Assembly (NCBI GenBank): GCA_964019135.1
Contig: OZ025257.1
Span: 16,147,971 to 16,211,970 of the forward strand
DNA from: Arenicola marina
Taxonomy: Eukaryota > Annelida > Polychaeta > Arenicolidae
Direction of reading: 5' to 3'
DNA: 64,000 nt
In this document: piece after piece, positions 36,901 to 46,179 of the stretch
Layout of the letters: each line of letters starts with the position of its first letter
Numbering within the stretch: the stretch's first letter is position 1
Translations under genes and position numbers: made by a program
The notes under the pieces: model-generated
The model's database searches: none
What the model was told of the DNA's origin: nothing
Seen by the model: only the letters and a program-made list of their open reading frames with translations

Positions 36901-37761
36901 AGCCCACCATTAATTTGGATACAAAATAAATGGCTTTTCTCCGGGAATATATGTTATGTCTTTTCGGACGTGCTTCCATGTTAGGGTGAATCGTAGTTTC
37001 AGCATATAAATAGCCCACGTGTGATTCACGCCGACGATTCAGTACAATAACCCATGCCGTAGGCTCTAGATATAACATGGGCGTGCAAAGATTGGTACTG
37101 CCGTGCTAGAGATGTGCCAGTCTGACTTACCCTTCCCTACACGTGACCCCTCTGGTACCATGCGCTTGGCATGCACCTGAATCTCTACGCCCAAGCGGCA
37201 TCGCCTCTCCAACTGCCTCCACCGTCATCTTGAATCTGCAGGAGTCACATGACTTGAGACGTAGTTCGCAAGACGCGGACAAGAGTGAGGCGTTGACATT
37301 ACTGGCGTCCTCAAGGTAAAGGTCAAGGGTAGCTGCCGTGTCCACGGCTGGGAATTCCAGAGTTCGCTCCTGAGTGGTGCCATTCCCACAGTATATAAAT
37401 TCGTGTCTGAAACCTATACACGGAGACAATTACAATTTATTATTCAAACAATGCAGTGTATGCACAAAAATCTAGAAACACTAACACAACTTGAGCAAAA
37501 GTACACCACAGTAGTAAATAACAAAAACTATCTTATTAGTCAATGATAAGTAGCATAGGTGTCAATGAGTTTAAAGACAGAAGGCTAGTACATTTTATGA
37601 TGTTCATAATGGTTAAATTAATTCATACGTAATCTCAGCAATATTGGTTCCACTCCGAGAACCAATCATTTGCAAGTAGAAACCCAAAACTTACCAAGTC
37701 TTGTTGAAAAATATGCCATCAATGAAACGACAAACAACGCCGCTTCTGCCGGGACAATCAT
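27809..37761 (-). CDS. CUB/LDLa type I membrane receptor gene (12 coding exons)
   Basis: Twelve exons join in one frame to about 679 residues; every junction is GT-AG and every phase agrees. Order: hydrophobic start (1-22, signal-like); a module with cysteines at about 31, 71, 78, 81, 104, 114, 118 and 159; a CUB-like region (about 177-361) with no cysteine; LDLa repeats at about 372-423, 442-477 and 491-523; membrane span about 541-561, followed by Arg-rich residues; a tail of about 118 residues with a YFSF motif near 668, which fits the YXXphi sorting signal. The LDLa exons are symmetric phase 1-1, the classic shuffled form. CUB plus LDLa plus one span recalls the vertebrate LRP3/LRP10/LRP12 group, but orthology is not established. 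Role inferred: cell-surface ligand binding and endocytosis. A splice acceptor precedes exon 1, so an upstream non-coding exon probably exists. No polyadenylation signal was assigned. Confidence 0.88.
28235..28389 (-). CDS. Receptor exon 11: cytoplasmic tail
   Basis: The acceptor is ttttgcag and the donor gtacga; length 155 bp (2 + 51 codons). It is Ser/Thr-, Gly- and Pro-rich, with a GLLLSRS stretch. The frame was chosen because it completes the codon from exon 10 and ends in phase 0 to meet exon 12. The competing open frame (stop at 28,201) does not fit the phase of exon 10. Confidence 0.82.
28630..28916 (+). repeat. 28-bp minisatellite in receptor intron 10
   Basis: About 10 degenerate units of acttcaccgaggagactttg then ggacttac. 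The array touches the donor side of exon 10 (28,917), so array turnover happens right next to a splice site. Confidence 0.9.
28918..29106 (-). CDS. Receptor exon 10: transmembrane segment
   Basis: The acceptor is gccacag and the donor gtaagt; length 189 bp (2 + 62 codons + 1). It encodes DWSLILPICFTAFCVFIVAG and on to IICI, a 21-residue span, then RVRRQPK and a basic region with RRVRRCRR. The positive-inside rule puts the following residues in the cytoplasm. Cysteines in and beside the span could be palmitoylated (inference). Confidence 0.92.
29618..29770 (-). CDS. Receptor exon 9: LDLa-like repeat 3 without the acidic signature
   Basis: The acceptor is ggtttcag; length 153 bp, phase 1-1, donor gtatgg. 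Six cysteines are present (LCANNSLHC, ASC, AACDHQLC, LGC), but the terminal DGSDE signature is missing. The fold may be kept by disulphides without calcium. The donor is less certain than the others; this choice is the one that matches the phase of exon 10. Confidence 0.82.
   Translation of the reverse strand, partial: ARSTRPLPPSPCCVPTTPCTAGPAVCPWRLPATTSSAATCGNDWGATTWG
30225..30383 (-). CDS. Receptor exon 8: LDLa repeat 2 (canonical)
   Basis: The acceptor is atcctcag and the donor gtagga; length 159 bp, phase 1-1. After a linker rich in Ser, Asp and Thr, the six cysteines and CDRWLDCPDGSDEYYC give a textbook calcium-binding LDLa repeat. It is the only repeat of the three with a complete acidic signature. 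Confidence 0.94.
30440..30765 (+). repeat. 28-bp minisatellite in receptor intron 7
   Basis: About 10 units of ggtattggtaaaacacaggt then acgcatag, best conserved at 30,470-30,560 and decaying to the right. It starts about 60 bp upstream of exon 8 in transcript order. Confidence 0.9.
31000..31042 (+). repeat. Short tandem repeat in receptor intron 7
   Basis: The unit taataactggatccttagg occurs twice with a partial third, about 40 bp from the donor of exon 7. Confidence 0.8.
31079..31267 (-). CDS. Receptor exon 7: LDLa repeat 1
   Basis: The acceptor is gctgcag and the donor gtaagt; length 189 bp, phase 1-1. Six cysteines occur in LDLa order. The gap between the second and third is about 19 residues, longer than usual. 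The calcium-cage stretch reads CDGHAHCPSGHDEKDVC: His replaces the Asp of the usual CDGxxDC, while the GxDE acid pair remains, so calcium binding may be weakened. Confidence 0.92.
32049..32261 (-). CDS. Receptor exon 6: cysteine-free extracellular module
   Basis: The acceptor is actttag and the donor gtaagc; length 213 bp (2 + 70 codons + 1). It encodes a beta-rich stretch ending LRFTFVAYNNPVN, similar to the end of a CUB domain. It is phase 1 on both sides. It has no cysteine and links the CUB region to the LDLa repeats. Confidence 0.87.
33820..34000 (-). CDS. Receptor exon 5: CUB domain, second half
   Basis: The acceptor is ccgccag and the donor gttcgt; length 181 bp (60 codons + 1). It carries LLLVFEPD and GFTASYRF, the usual CUB closing strands (l-l-F-x-x-D ... 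G-F-x-a-x-Y). No cysteine is present. Confidence 0.9.
34630..34793 (-). CDS. Receptor exon 4: CUB domain, first half
   Basis: The acceptor is gtctcag and the donor gtcagt; length 164 bp (2 + 54 codons). It includes FRSPNFPLGY, the common CUB opening (SPNFP..Y), then VYLSFVDWDI. The next AG downstream would give a stop at once, so this acceptor is preferred. The first conserved CUB cysteine pair is absent. Confidence 0.9.
34930..35135 (-). repeat. tRNA-derived SINE, family A (in receptor intron 3)
   Basis: On the minus strand, a head with gctattgtcgagtggcagcc and a perfect B box GGTTCGAATCC (35,076-35,066) is followed by a body and the tail cttgacccttcccactgtcg then cgatatgac. The same head-tail order occurs at 49,585-49,823 on the plus strand. 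It lies between receptor exons 3 and 4. Confidence 0.72.
35180..36466. other. Intron 3 of the receptor, remainder
   Basis: Intronic. It contains a G homopolymer near 35,757-35,767 and no recognised repeat family or ORF. Confidence 0.7.
36467..36642 (-). CDS. Receptor exon 3: N-terminal CUB-like module, second part
   Basis: The acceptor is ttccag and the donor gtacgt; length 176 bp (1 + 58 codons + 1). It begins CNHLVEIYEPAY, resembling the CUB strand in which Cys is followed by Asp/Asn and V-x-I-Y, and ends HVRLCLWASTEPRVTIHVG. The phases match exons 2 and 4 exactly. Confidence 0.88.
37131..37413 (-). CDS. Receptor exon 2: N-terminal CUB-like module, first part
   Basis: The acceptor is tatag and the donor gtaagt; length 283 bp, entering with two bases and leaving with two. 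It encodes 93 whole codons with six cysteines. NGT near residue 33 and NAS near residue 63 are possible N-glycosylation sites. The pattern of alternating hydrophobic strands ending in RFKMTVEAVG resembles a CUB-type beta sandwich completed by exon 3. Confidence 0.85.
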
Positions 37762-37770
37762 ATTGTTGCT
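37695..37770 (-). CDS. Receptor exon 1: start codon and signal-like peptide
   Basis: A 76-bp exon lies between a polypyrimidine acceptor (ttctttcag) and a gtaagt donor. The ATG is at 37,761-37,759, nine bases into the exon. It encodes MIVPAEAALFVVSLMAYFST, then RL and a phase-1 break. The hydrophobic core suits a signal peptide, though no basic residue precedes it. Another frame gives a cysteine-bearing stretch but does not match the phase of exon 2. Because an acceptor precedes it, the 5' leader must come from an exon further upstream that I could not find. Confidence 0.68.
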
Positions 37771-38063
37771 CTGAAAGAAAATACCCCAGTTGATTAAGAC
37801 AAATGATATAGATCAAGTAATAATATAAATAGTTTCGTACGTATGTTACGACACACTTTGCCAACAATATCAACCATTGTTATTTTAGAAGTTAAATAGA
37901 ACAATTTAAGAAATAACGCAATAGTTAAGTTAAAGTCAATTAACTCCGAATTTCGCACTATTTCGCAATAAGTGACCAGCCAGAAATCAAATACCAAATA
38001 TTTTAAGTCAACGTGTCATTCCATCATTTTAGCCTACTAATAGTCATGTTATAACCCCTATTG

Positions 38064-38589
38064 AGTGTTCGTGCCACGATTTTGTCTTGCTCGGAGTTAT
38101 CTTGGTTTAGGGAAGATCAACAAATAACAATTTGTTTTAATGGGAGTTTACTTTTTTTTTATTCCACGATATCACTATAAACGCGTTCATCAAAGTAGCA
38201 AAAGCGAGATCCGGCGGGTTTGTTTCTAGGAGCATTACATCTGAGCGTTACTAGAAAATTCCGCAATGATGTCACATGATTGACAGGTGAGGTTTAATGC
38301 AGTGCGTGGACATCTGTGGTCGAGGGCGTGTATTGTGTTTTATGGTTGAGTGCGTTTCGTTGTTTCAAGCCAATGAGCAGAGAGAAACTGAGTCTCAGTA
38401 TAAAAGCACATGCGCTTGTATTCCCCTTTGACGTCACTTTCCTCTCTCGCAGAACTTAAATTGAAAGTGCGAAAACAAGTGGAAAACGTATGCCCTTCCA
38501 CTATTTGGGGCGTTACAGCTCGACAATATAAGCGTCGAAACACAGAAGATTAATATGAGCTAAAGTTGTTTTGGCGTGGCACGAACACT
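38064..38589. mobile_element. 526-bp MITE-like element with 15-bp inverted ends
   Basis: It is bounded by AGTGTTCGTGCCACG (38,064-38,078) and the exact inverse CGTGGCACGAACACT (38,575-38,589). A diverged partial copy at 12,940-13,220 ends at the same terminus, which supports the boundary. No ORF of note and no clear target-site duplication; the superfamily is unassigned. Confidence 0.7.
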
Positions 38590-38759
38590 TCATCTTAACA
38601 TGCAAAGATTTGCACTAGACCCTAGACCCCCCCCCCCACCCCCCGCTCCTCCTCCTACCCCATCTTCGCTTTGGGTCACGTTACACAATTTCAAACAGTA
38701 CATATAATTTCGTATTCTTCGACAGTTTAATTATTGATGTTTCAGACCTCGTCTGCTGG

Positions 38760-38895
38760 TCACGAGGGCTGACATACTAGGACAAGGAATCTCTGGGGAC
38801 AAAGGGTCATTAGTATAAAATATGCCCCAGATTAGCTTGCCCAGAGCGGGTTTCAAACCAGATACCTGTAGTATACCACTATGCCCCGGATATAT
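38760..38895 (-). repeat. tRNA-derived SINE, family B (degenerate)
   Basis: On the minus strand ggcatagtggtatact (A-box-like) precedes GGTTTGAAACC (decayed B box), then ctgggcaagctaatctgggg, matching the body start of the SINE at 44,423-44,590. Confidence 0.62.
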
Positions 38896-39830
38896 ATATA
38901 TATGTAGATGTAGTGTTTGATTAAACACACAGGAATGTGGAAAATAAATACCAAGACCTTTATAGCGATCGATCCAACGTTAAACACATGTATGGCCATA
39001 GATCGCATGTGTATTTAAGGCACAGCGACGCCATGTCAGACGGATATGTAGCACTTGTCGGCATCGACTGCCAACACAAGTCATGTAACTCCCGTATTGA
39101 CCCATTCATAACGCGGGTCACGGTTGTCAAACCCACAGCCCAGACTCCTTTTGAAGCCGGGCAGCGGCCCAGGCTCCTCATACGTCTCCCCCGGCCGCCA
39201 TTAATAATCCTCCCATAATTCCCTGCTCGCTATCGATGTCTGTGGGACGCCGTGTCCCGCTTACAATGTCAGATGTTGGCTGGTCTGGAGGGGGTTTGGG
39301 GGGTATGGAGCAAGTCTGTGTACACTGCGGTTGGCGCTCACGCCGTGACTGTTATGAATCGTCTAATATTTGGGGAGCAGGTCGGTGTGCTTAAGTAAAT
39401 TGATACTTCTCGGCAGGCTCGACAATTTGGGTTGACGACAACATCGCCATGTTCAAAGCAGTTAATCGCAATAATGATTTTCACATTGAGGTGACCACTT
39501 TCATGATGACAATAGTGATACTTTAATGAAAAGCACAGATACCGCACCATTATACACATATTTGTGTAAAATTCAACACGAAAGCTTTAATAATGAAGTC
39601 ACTATCTTGTCGCCGTTAACATGTTACACCCTGGGCTGGATGAGCATCATGTGGTCTCCCCATCTGCACAACTCAAGGTCAAGGTCAACCCCAATAATGC
39701 AGCCAGTCTCGGCATGTGTGGTGACAGATGGGCGCCATCTCGTGGCCAGAAAAACAAGCGCCAGAGGCAAATTTCAAGGAACAAAACATCAACCATTGGA
39801 GCCAAGTCGGTGTTGGCTTTCCCTTTCCTC

Positions 39831-40002
39831 ATGGTGTCCAAGATGGCCGCTCCTGATTCCATGGCGTCCAAGATGGCCACCCCTGACCCCCATGGCATCC
39901 AAGATTCTCTGGGCGTTGACCTGCTGCGCAAGTCATCAAAGTCCTCTCTTTATAGGACAGAAGTGGCCAGATCCAAGAAAAAGAAGGCCCCCTCGCGGCA
40001 AT
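39831..40002 (+). CDS. Candidate first coding exon, unrecognised
   Basis: A frame that is open back to 39,621 contains an ATG at 39,831 in ccaagatggccgc-type sequence (like YY1 sites that overlap start codons). It reads MVSKMAAPDSMASKM and later RTEVARSKKKKAPSRQ, then meets a strong gtaagt donor at 40,003 in phase 1. The first part is a 33-bp tandem (gtccaagatggcc). The Lys-rich end suggests a nuclear protein, but no second exon was found, so this may be chance. Confidence 0.3.
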
Positions 40003-40272
40003 GTAAGTAACTGACACATAAAAAACGTGCACCGGGGCAAATATATAAATGGAGTGGGTGAGTGAGAATGAAGAGGGAAGACTGTGCCGCTGGCGTGGGG
40101 CCCTATGGCTGAATGAAGGCGTTGACAGCGAGGTCGCACGTTAGACGATGGATTATTCCAGCCACCCATTCTACTTCCAAATGCCAGGTCGGCCATGTTA
40201 TCTGTTTTTATATTAGCGCCGGCTCCATCTGGGCAGCCCAATTTCGTGCCTCACGGTACAGGGCCACAGTTG

Positions 40273-40444
40273 CCAGGTCCTATTGATTGATTCGAACATC
40301 CCGGCACATCCCCATAGCGGGTCGTGGAGGTGGGGGGTGGGGGTACGGGTGGGGGTGGGGGTGGCGGTGGGGTGGGTGGGGGGCTTGGCCAGTGATGATG
40401 AGACAACCAGGGTTGGTCTCTATCACCACCCCGCCACAGCCCGC
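40273..40444 (+). repeat. 172-bp segment, source-like copy
   Basis: Identical over all 172 bases to 43,527-43,698. Here it has no flanking direct repeat and runs smoothly into similar G/C-rich sequence, so this is probably the template. It includes a G-rich run of about 65 bases able to form quadruplexes. Confidence 0.95.
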
Positions 40445-40640
40445 CCCCAGCCCGCCCCCAGCCCGCAGCCCCTCTCCCTTCCCCTCTCGGACACTCCACT
40501 GTCACTATCCCCACAGCCAGGGGCTGGCCTCTACCACTCCACCCCCCTGTCTCATCACCGCGCCACCCTGCCCCTGTACCTCGCCCCCGCCCACCTCCAT
40601 CCCCGTAACCCCCTGTCACTTCCACCAGGCCGCCGGGGCG
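40310..40640 (+). repeat. G-rich then C-rich low-complexity block
   Basis: A G-rich run (40,318-40,384) is followed by C-rich sequence with a short repeat of agcccgccccc. Long Gly/Pro ORFs on both strands result from composition. Confidence 0.8.
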
Positions 40641-41139
40641 TACCGTATGCTTCGGGCGGGCGTGGTTAATGAAGTCCCCCAAGAGGGAGATCCGGTCTCG
40701 GGGCCCGGCCATGTCAGCCGAGGCTTACGGCCTAAGTCTTATAGATTGACTTCAAACGAAGGTGTTTGTCTTGCCTGTATAGTTATACGGGAAAATCAAA
40801 TAGAATAGAGGTATACGACCTACGACAGATACAACATCGAAGAGAAGCAGACAGATCAGGGGTATAGCACTACCTCCAGTTCTCAGAACTATGCCCAGAA
40901 AAGAGTGGAAAAGATGGAAGAGCATCAGCATAGATCATAAGTGTATGCTTCGGGGAAAAGCGTGATATACATACGCCCAGAGAAATACTAGCGGATACAA
41001 TGCACACACGGCGTGAGACTGATGCACCGTTGCTAGAGTGTGAGAAAAAAGCAGAGGGAGATGCAAATGGAGAAACAGAGAGAAAGATAGCGATAAATAT
41101 ATTCAGGTAGCCAGAGTCATAGGAAGGGGGGGGGGGCAG

Positions 41140-42360
41140 GGGGGCGAAAAAAAGCATCAAGTGTCAACGAGAGAGACAGACACACCCGGTGACAACAAGA
41201 CAAAGGAGACAAACAGAAAGTGTCAGGAGCCAGAAAGAAGAGAGGCCGGCTGCTTGAGAATGAGAAAGAAAGACAGGCACCAAGGGAGCAGGTGCGCAAA
41301 GGGTTATGGGTATTGTTCAAGTCTTCACGGCTATCGCCAAGCAGAAGGACCTACGTCACCAGCGGGATCACCCACATGACTTCTAAATCTGGATGAAAAT
41401 TCGTGTAAATGATGAATCGTCTAACTGAATCTTCATCTAAATATGACTGATGATTCGTCTAAATCTAAATAAAACTTGGTCCTTATGACGCTTCTTGTCC
41501 AAGTAAAGGTTTACATGGATGAATAACTTAAACGAAACTTTGAAATTAAAAATCACCTCATATCTGGCGGAGGGAAGAGGAAAACTCATTTCTGCCTATC
41601 GATGATTGAACTTGAGACAGGAGCATCGCTGTGGGTATAATACGTGAGCTATTTTCCCCAGCTTCAGATGCAGTGTATTACAGAGGTTGTAACCCGACTT
41701 TGTTGCTCTAGAAGCGGCGGAGGCATGCAGAAATGTTCTTGCAAGTCATGTGTAACACAACCGAATTTCCATAATTATAACTGACCTAGCAGAAATATTA
41801 AAACAGTATAAAGCATGACATTTGATTAGGTAATGGTGAGCAGTAGTTAACCCATGAGCAATCGTGCGAATATATTGAATATTGACTTGTTCATGGAACG
41901 GTTGGTCGGGGGAGGGGGGTATAGTGAGGGGTAGTGGGGAGCAGTGGGGAGGGGGTGGACAATGACGCAGGGGCTTTGCAAGTGGAATAGGCTGTTATGA
42001 CGCAGGGTTGTCGCCTTTGCCTTCCGCTGGTGGCCGTCTGAGGGCGCTGCAGGGCGCTGCACAACAATGATGGAAGGCTGGTTGAAAGTTCATTACAGGG
42101 GTATAATCCGCAGTCAGCCAGACTCGGACAGAAAAAAAACCCACTGTGGCAAGCCCATATTTAGTCCCCAACTCGAGACGTTTTATATCGCGGAGGAAGG
42201 GAGAGGTTCACGGTATTTACATCGGCACGAATGGTCGCCGACAAGTTTTTTGTGAGGGTCCATGCCATCCCGTCCCATATCCCATCACCGCCGTCTCCTT
42301 TTTTCCAGCTACTAAGTGTGTGACTGGGGGTAAATTACGGGCGTCGTGCCGAGGCGGTGT
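41140..42360. other. No gene seen
   Basis: Purine-rich at first (41,160-41,290), then unremarkable. Contains a doubled gggcgctgca at 42,041-42,060. No exon supported. Confidence 0.5.
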
Positions 42361-42599
42361 CACGTGCGGCGCCCTCCAACCTCCTGCCCCCCCCCCCCCC
42401 CCCGTCCCCAGGTCTGCCCTATGCACATGCCGTTGCCATGGCAACAATGGTACAGTTTTGTTTGCGTTTGTCAGTGTGTATACTTCAGCTGGATCAGGTA
42501 AAAGGCTTGTAAAGTGTTCATTATACAGCCATCGGATACCAATGTGTTATGGATTTGCCACGTGGTTCTCCCGGAATACAAATACCGAGAACAACATGC

Positions 42600-43500
42600 G
42601 CCAAGATACAAGATAGCGTTTATATGTATATATGTATATATATGGGTAGTTTTTTTCCCAAGGTAATTAATATGTCTGAGTTCAAGCCTGTGCCAAAGGT
42701 ACTAGACAGATCGTTTTCTGTAAGTCGGATTCTGTCTTTTTACGCATAACATGGCATGTTCTGTCTAGATGACAAAATTCTTTGGCATCATACTTGAACA
42801 TAGGATAATACATCTTTGCTTTCCAAAATATAAAATTATGATAAGCCTATTGGTCAACGACGAGTAAGACTGTTATTCACCACACACACCTCGTGGTAAA
42901 CCAGGATTTTCGTTTAAGCTACTATTAAATTAAGAAGAGTGGTTTAACTTGGCAAGGAATGGAGCCTGGGGACCCCAAACGGAGGAACGTTGGTAATTAA
43001 ATTGTTATTGTGGGCACATTCTGTGGCCCACTGTGCGGTTTAATTATCATCTCTGCGTTAACTGATGGTTAGTTTCGAACGATCACCTCCCCCACCCACT
43101 AAGGTATCAATTATATCGTCACAGGCCCCGAATCAACAGGACATATCACGTTTCTGTCTCTGGGTTTGTATACACTCATTTTGAAAAAAAATACCATACA
43201 TGTAGACCTAGACGAAGAAGAGGGAGGTGGGGGTCTCAAATAGGTCTCGCCTACTTACTTCGTCGCCGTTATATCTTAATAAATATCCATTTACTGAACG
43301 ATAATTCTTGATTCTGCCAACCGCGGGTCGCCGTAAACATTCATCGAAGGTTACTCAGAATGGGGCGTACGTGGAATGATCGCTAGAGTTCTCTCTCTGA
43401 GCTTGAGGGATGCTTCCGTTGAAGAGCTCACTCTTGATGACCCAGACCTGTAGGCTACGACCCTCTAGCGAATGATGTCGTAACGATACCCTGGGGCACT
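42600..43500. other. No gene seen
   Basis: Contains a tatatgtatatatg tract at about 42,620. No ORF with splice support and no known repeat. Confidence 0.5.
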
Positions 43501-43526
43501 TATATATGGTTGAAGCCGTTACAACG

Positions 43527-43698
43527 CCAGGTCCTATTGATTGATTCGAACATCCCGGCACATCCCCATAGCGGGTCGTGGAGGTGGGGGGTGGGGGTAC
43601 GGGTGGGGGTGGGGGTGGCGGTGGGGTGGGTGGGGGGCTTGGCCAGTGATGATGAGACAACCAGGGTTGGTCTCTATCACCACCCCGCCACAGCCCGC
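43527..43698 (+). repeat. 172-bp segment, inserted copy with 8-bp direct repeats
   Basis: An exact copy of 40,273-40,444, flanked on both sides by TTACAACG (43,519-43,526 and 43,699-43,706). The segment has no inverted ends, no poly-A and no ORF in common with transposons. The 8-bp repeat shows it arrived by insertion. Confidence 0.95.
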
Positions 43699-44422
43699 TT
43701 ACAACGCTCCTGAAAACCAAAGGCCAGCGATTTGACGATGCGCCGGAGTGGGGTTAATAGCAGCTTATACGGGGCCTGTACTAGCGCAGATAGCCCCCCC
43801 CCCCCCCACCGCCGTTGGTTTATTATACCGGGGCCATTTCTGGGTTCAGGCTTTATATCACCTGTAGACCGACCCCTGCCTGACACCGTGTAGCTTGATA
43901 AAGGTAATACATGGCTGTGCTATATTAAATAAAGTGGGCAGGGAGACCCCGTGCCCCGCGTTATAACGACCCGAGGGGTGGACGATATTACGTGATACAC
44001 GGCCACCCTGGATGTACGTGAATCTCCGGAAACGAGCATTTGGGGGGGAAATTGGTTGTCTGACCCGAACGCATAGAGCAAGCAAAGAAGCGGGCAATGC
44101 AATATAATTTAAATCTACAATATAATGGGAATTTTTTCAGCCCTGGCTAGAGGCGGGACAAGTGGAGGACTAGGGGCAGACAAGATTATGATGTATACAT
44201 GAAGGGGGCGGGGTGCGGGTGGGCGGAAGGTAGGTAGGTGGTAAGCTTAAAAGGGCAGTACGCGAGATTGAATTCGAACCCAATAATTAGTGGGGAACAA
44301 GATTTCATATGATATTATGGGAAATGAATGAAATAAATATCTACAAGTCGAATAGCGTTGGCATGTGCACTGCTGGTTGTTTTGTTTTTCACCGATGAGG
44401 CGGAAATGACATGAAATGTGTT

Positions 44423-44590
44423 TTATGCCGCTTAATTTTCGCACACATGAAGTCTAAATTGGGCAAAGGAACCTTCCGGGACGGTGAATAATGATGAAAC
44501 ACGACCCAGATTAGGTGCCCGGATTCAGATTCGAACCCAGGAGCTATGGCTCTGCGGTCTAGTAGACTAACCACTACACCAGGGATGCCC
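44423..44590 (-). repeat. tRNA-derived SINE, family B
   Basis: On the minus strand tggtgtagtggttag (A box, 44,581-44,567) and GGTTCGAATCT (B box, 44,537-44,527) lie at tRNA-like spacing. The body reads gcacctaatctgggtcgtgt then ccgtcccggaaggttcc. The head resembles a tRNA but lacks a proper acceptor stem, so it is a SINE, not a tRNA gene. Confidence 0.75.
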
Positions 44591-45250
44591 ACCGAGTGTG
44601 AAATGCAGCAAGACAAGACCTTGAGTCACGTTTGTTTTTTGAGGCATGGCAGTAAACATAAAGACTTTGGCGTAGTTAAATAAAGTAATTTGAATTACAG
44701 TAAATACAGTTTTAAACATTATATAAGTAGTGCACATCGGCTTTATTGTAAAGTCTCGAGAAAAAAGTGATTATGCTCGCTGATGAGGTAAAATGTCTAC
44801 TGCCTGAAGTAGGACGCCTGAGAGTTTACCCAAATAATGCGCCTGCTCCTAACATCAAGGGTTTGGTTCAGCTTCGTTCGCGTTCATGATCACCCACGGT
44901 ACAGACATGATTCCAGTTTTGTTTTTACCAGTGACCAGGTTATAAAACCCGAGCAGCAATACGTCAACATTTGTGAGTAAATAAATTCTCGAGAAGCTGA
45001 GCAAAAGAAAGGAGATGAATACATGCGATGAATTACCGTGTCAATACCAAAAGACCGATCATGGCTGCATGTAAGTCATTCATAGATGTCACTGTTGCTG
45101 TTATTCAATCATGTTGTGACAAAGGGTCTCCCACGTGCGTTATGTCCGACAAACAAGTCCGACGTGCAAAGCAGCATGCCACTTTCTTGTCAGTTTCAGA
45201 CATGAATACTTTTTACTTGAATCTAGGCTACCATCAGCTCTGATTGGCAA

Positions 45251-45538
45251 TTTCATACTCACGATTAACGAAAAAGGACTCAAGTGTGGGCGGGGCTTAG
45301 TGTCGTAGTGTGGATCGGTCTACTTCATACTCACGATTGACGAAAAAAGACTCAAGTGTGGGCGGGGCTTAGTGTCGTAGTGTGGTTCGGTCTATTTCAT
45401 ACTCACGATTGACGAAAATGGACTCAAGTGTGGGCGGGGCTTAGTGTCGTAGTGTGGATCGGTCTATTTCATACTCACGATTGACGAAAATGGACTCAAG
45501 TGTGGGCTGCGCTCAGTGTCGGAATGTTGAACGGTGTA
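45251..45538 (+). repeat. 72-bp tandem repeat (4 units)
   Basis: Units begin ttcatactcacgattgacga at 45,251, 45,323, 45,395 and 45,467 and share caagtgtgggcggggcttag. The fourth diverges towards its end. Confidence 0.95.
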
Positions 45539-45683
45539 TTGTCGCACGTCCTGCTCCGCGGTGGGGACGGCCGCATGGTGAAATGCCTGAACTCCCACCC
45601 AGTTCAAGCGTGTTTTACCGTTATTGAGCAGTGCCATTTTGCCATTTTATACCTTTTTTGCGTGCCATCACACAGCCTAGTGT

Positions 45684-45827
45684 GCAGCATTGGAGGAGAC
45701 TACAGTTGGACTACCTATAGTATGACAACATTTAAATAGACAATAGGCAAGCGCGCAGCATTGGAGGAGACTACAGTTGGACTACCTATAGTATGACAAC
45801 ATTTAAATAGACAATAGGCAAGCGCGT
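45684..45827 (+). repeat. 71-bp tandem duplication
   Basis: Two adjacent identical units (gcagcattggaggagactac at 45,684 and 45,755). Identity suggests a very recent event or an assembly effect. Confidence 0.95.
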
Positions 45828-45879
45828 CAATCAATTGTGGAAACGTGCTGGTGTTTCATGCCATATTTGTGCATGCTAA

Positions 45880-45990
45880 AGGCTAAACACGCACACCTCC
45901 CGGAACAGTGACCTGGGGTTGGATGAAACTTGTCCCATGGGCAGGTGCCAGGGCGCGAACCCACGTTATGTTGATCGGCAGCTAAGCCGG
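45880..45990 (-). repeat. tRNA-derived SINE, family B
   Basis: On the minus strand ccggcttagctgcc (A-box-like) and GGGTTCGCGCC (B-box-like) are followed by gcacctgcccatgggacaag and gttccgggaggtg, which line up with the body of the SINE at 44,423-44,590. Confidence 0.6.
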
Positions 45991-46007
45991 TCGTTCTTCC
46001 ATGTAAG

Positions 46008-46105
46008 GGAGAACCATTGTTTCAGCATGGCTCACGTATTACTCACGCCTAACGTTTACTACAGTAATACATTTCTTGGGTTCTTACATGGAAGATGGAC
46101 CGTTA
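46008..46105 (+). repeat. Dispersed repeat R5, copy 2
   Basis: Matches 13,555-13,650 (ccattgtttcagcatggctc, cacgtattactcacg, acatggaagatggaccg). The ends ccatgta...tacatgg are inverse of one another, so it may be a small inverted-repeat element. Confidence 0.7.
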
Positions 46106-46179
46106 AGCCTGCTCACCAACTGAAGCATAGAACCTTTCTGCGCGATATGGTGAATAAATGCAATGCTAGCCACTTATAG

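Noticed and set aside
40251-40712. 153-codon Gly/Pro-rich minus ORF
   Set aside because: Explained by the G/C-rich block; poly-proline and poly-glycine readings occur on both strands.
44423-44590. Functional tRNA gene on the minus strand
   Set aside because: A and B boxes are present but the acceptor stem does not close and a SINE body follows.
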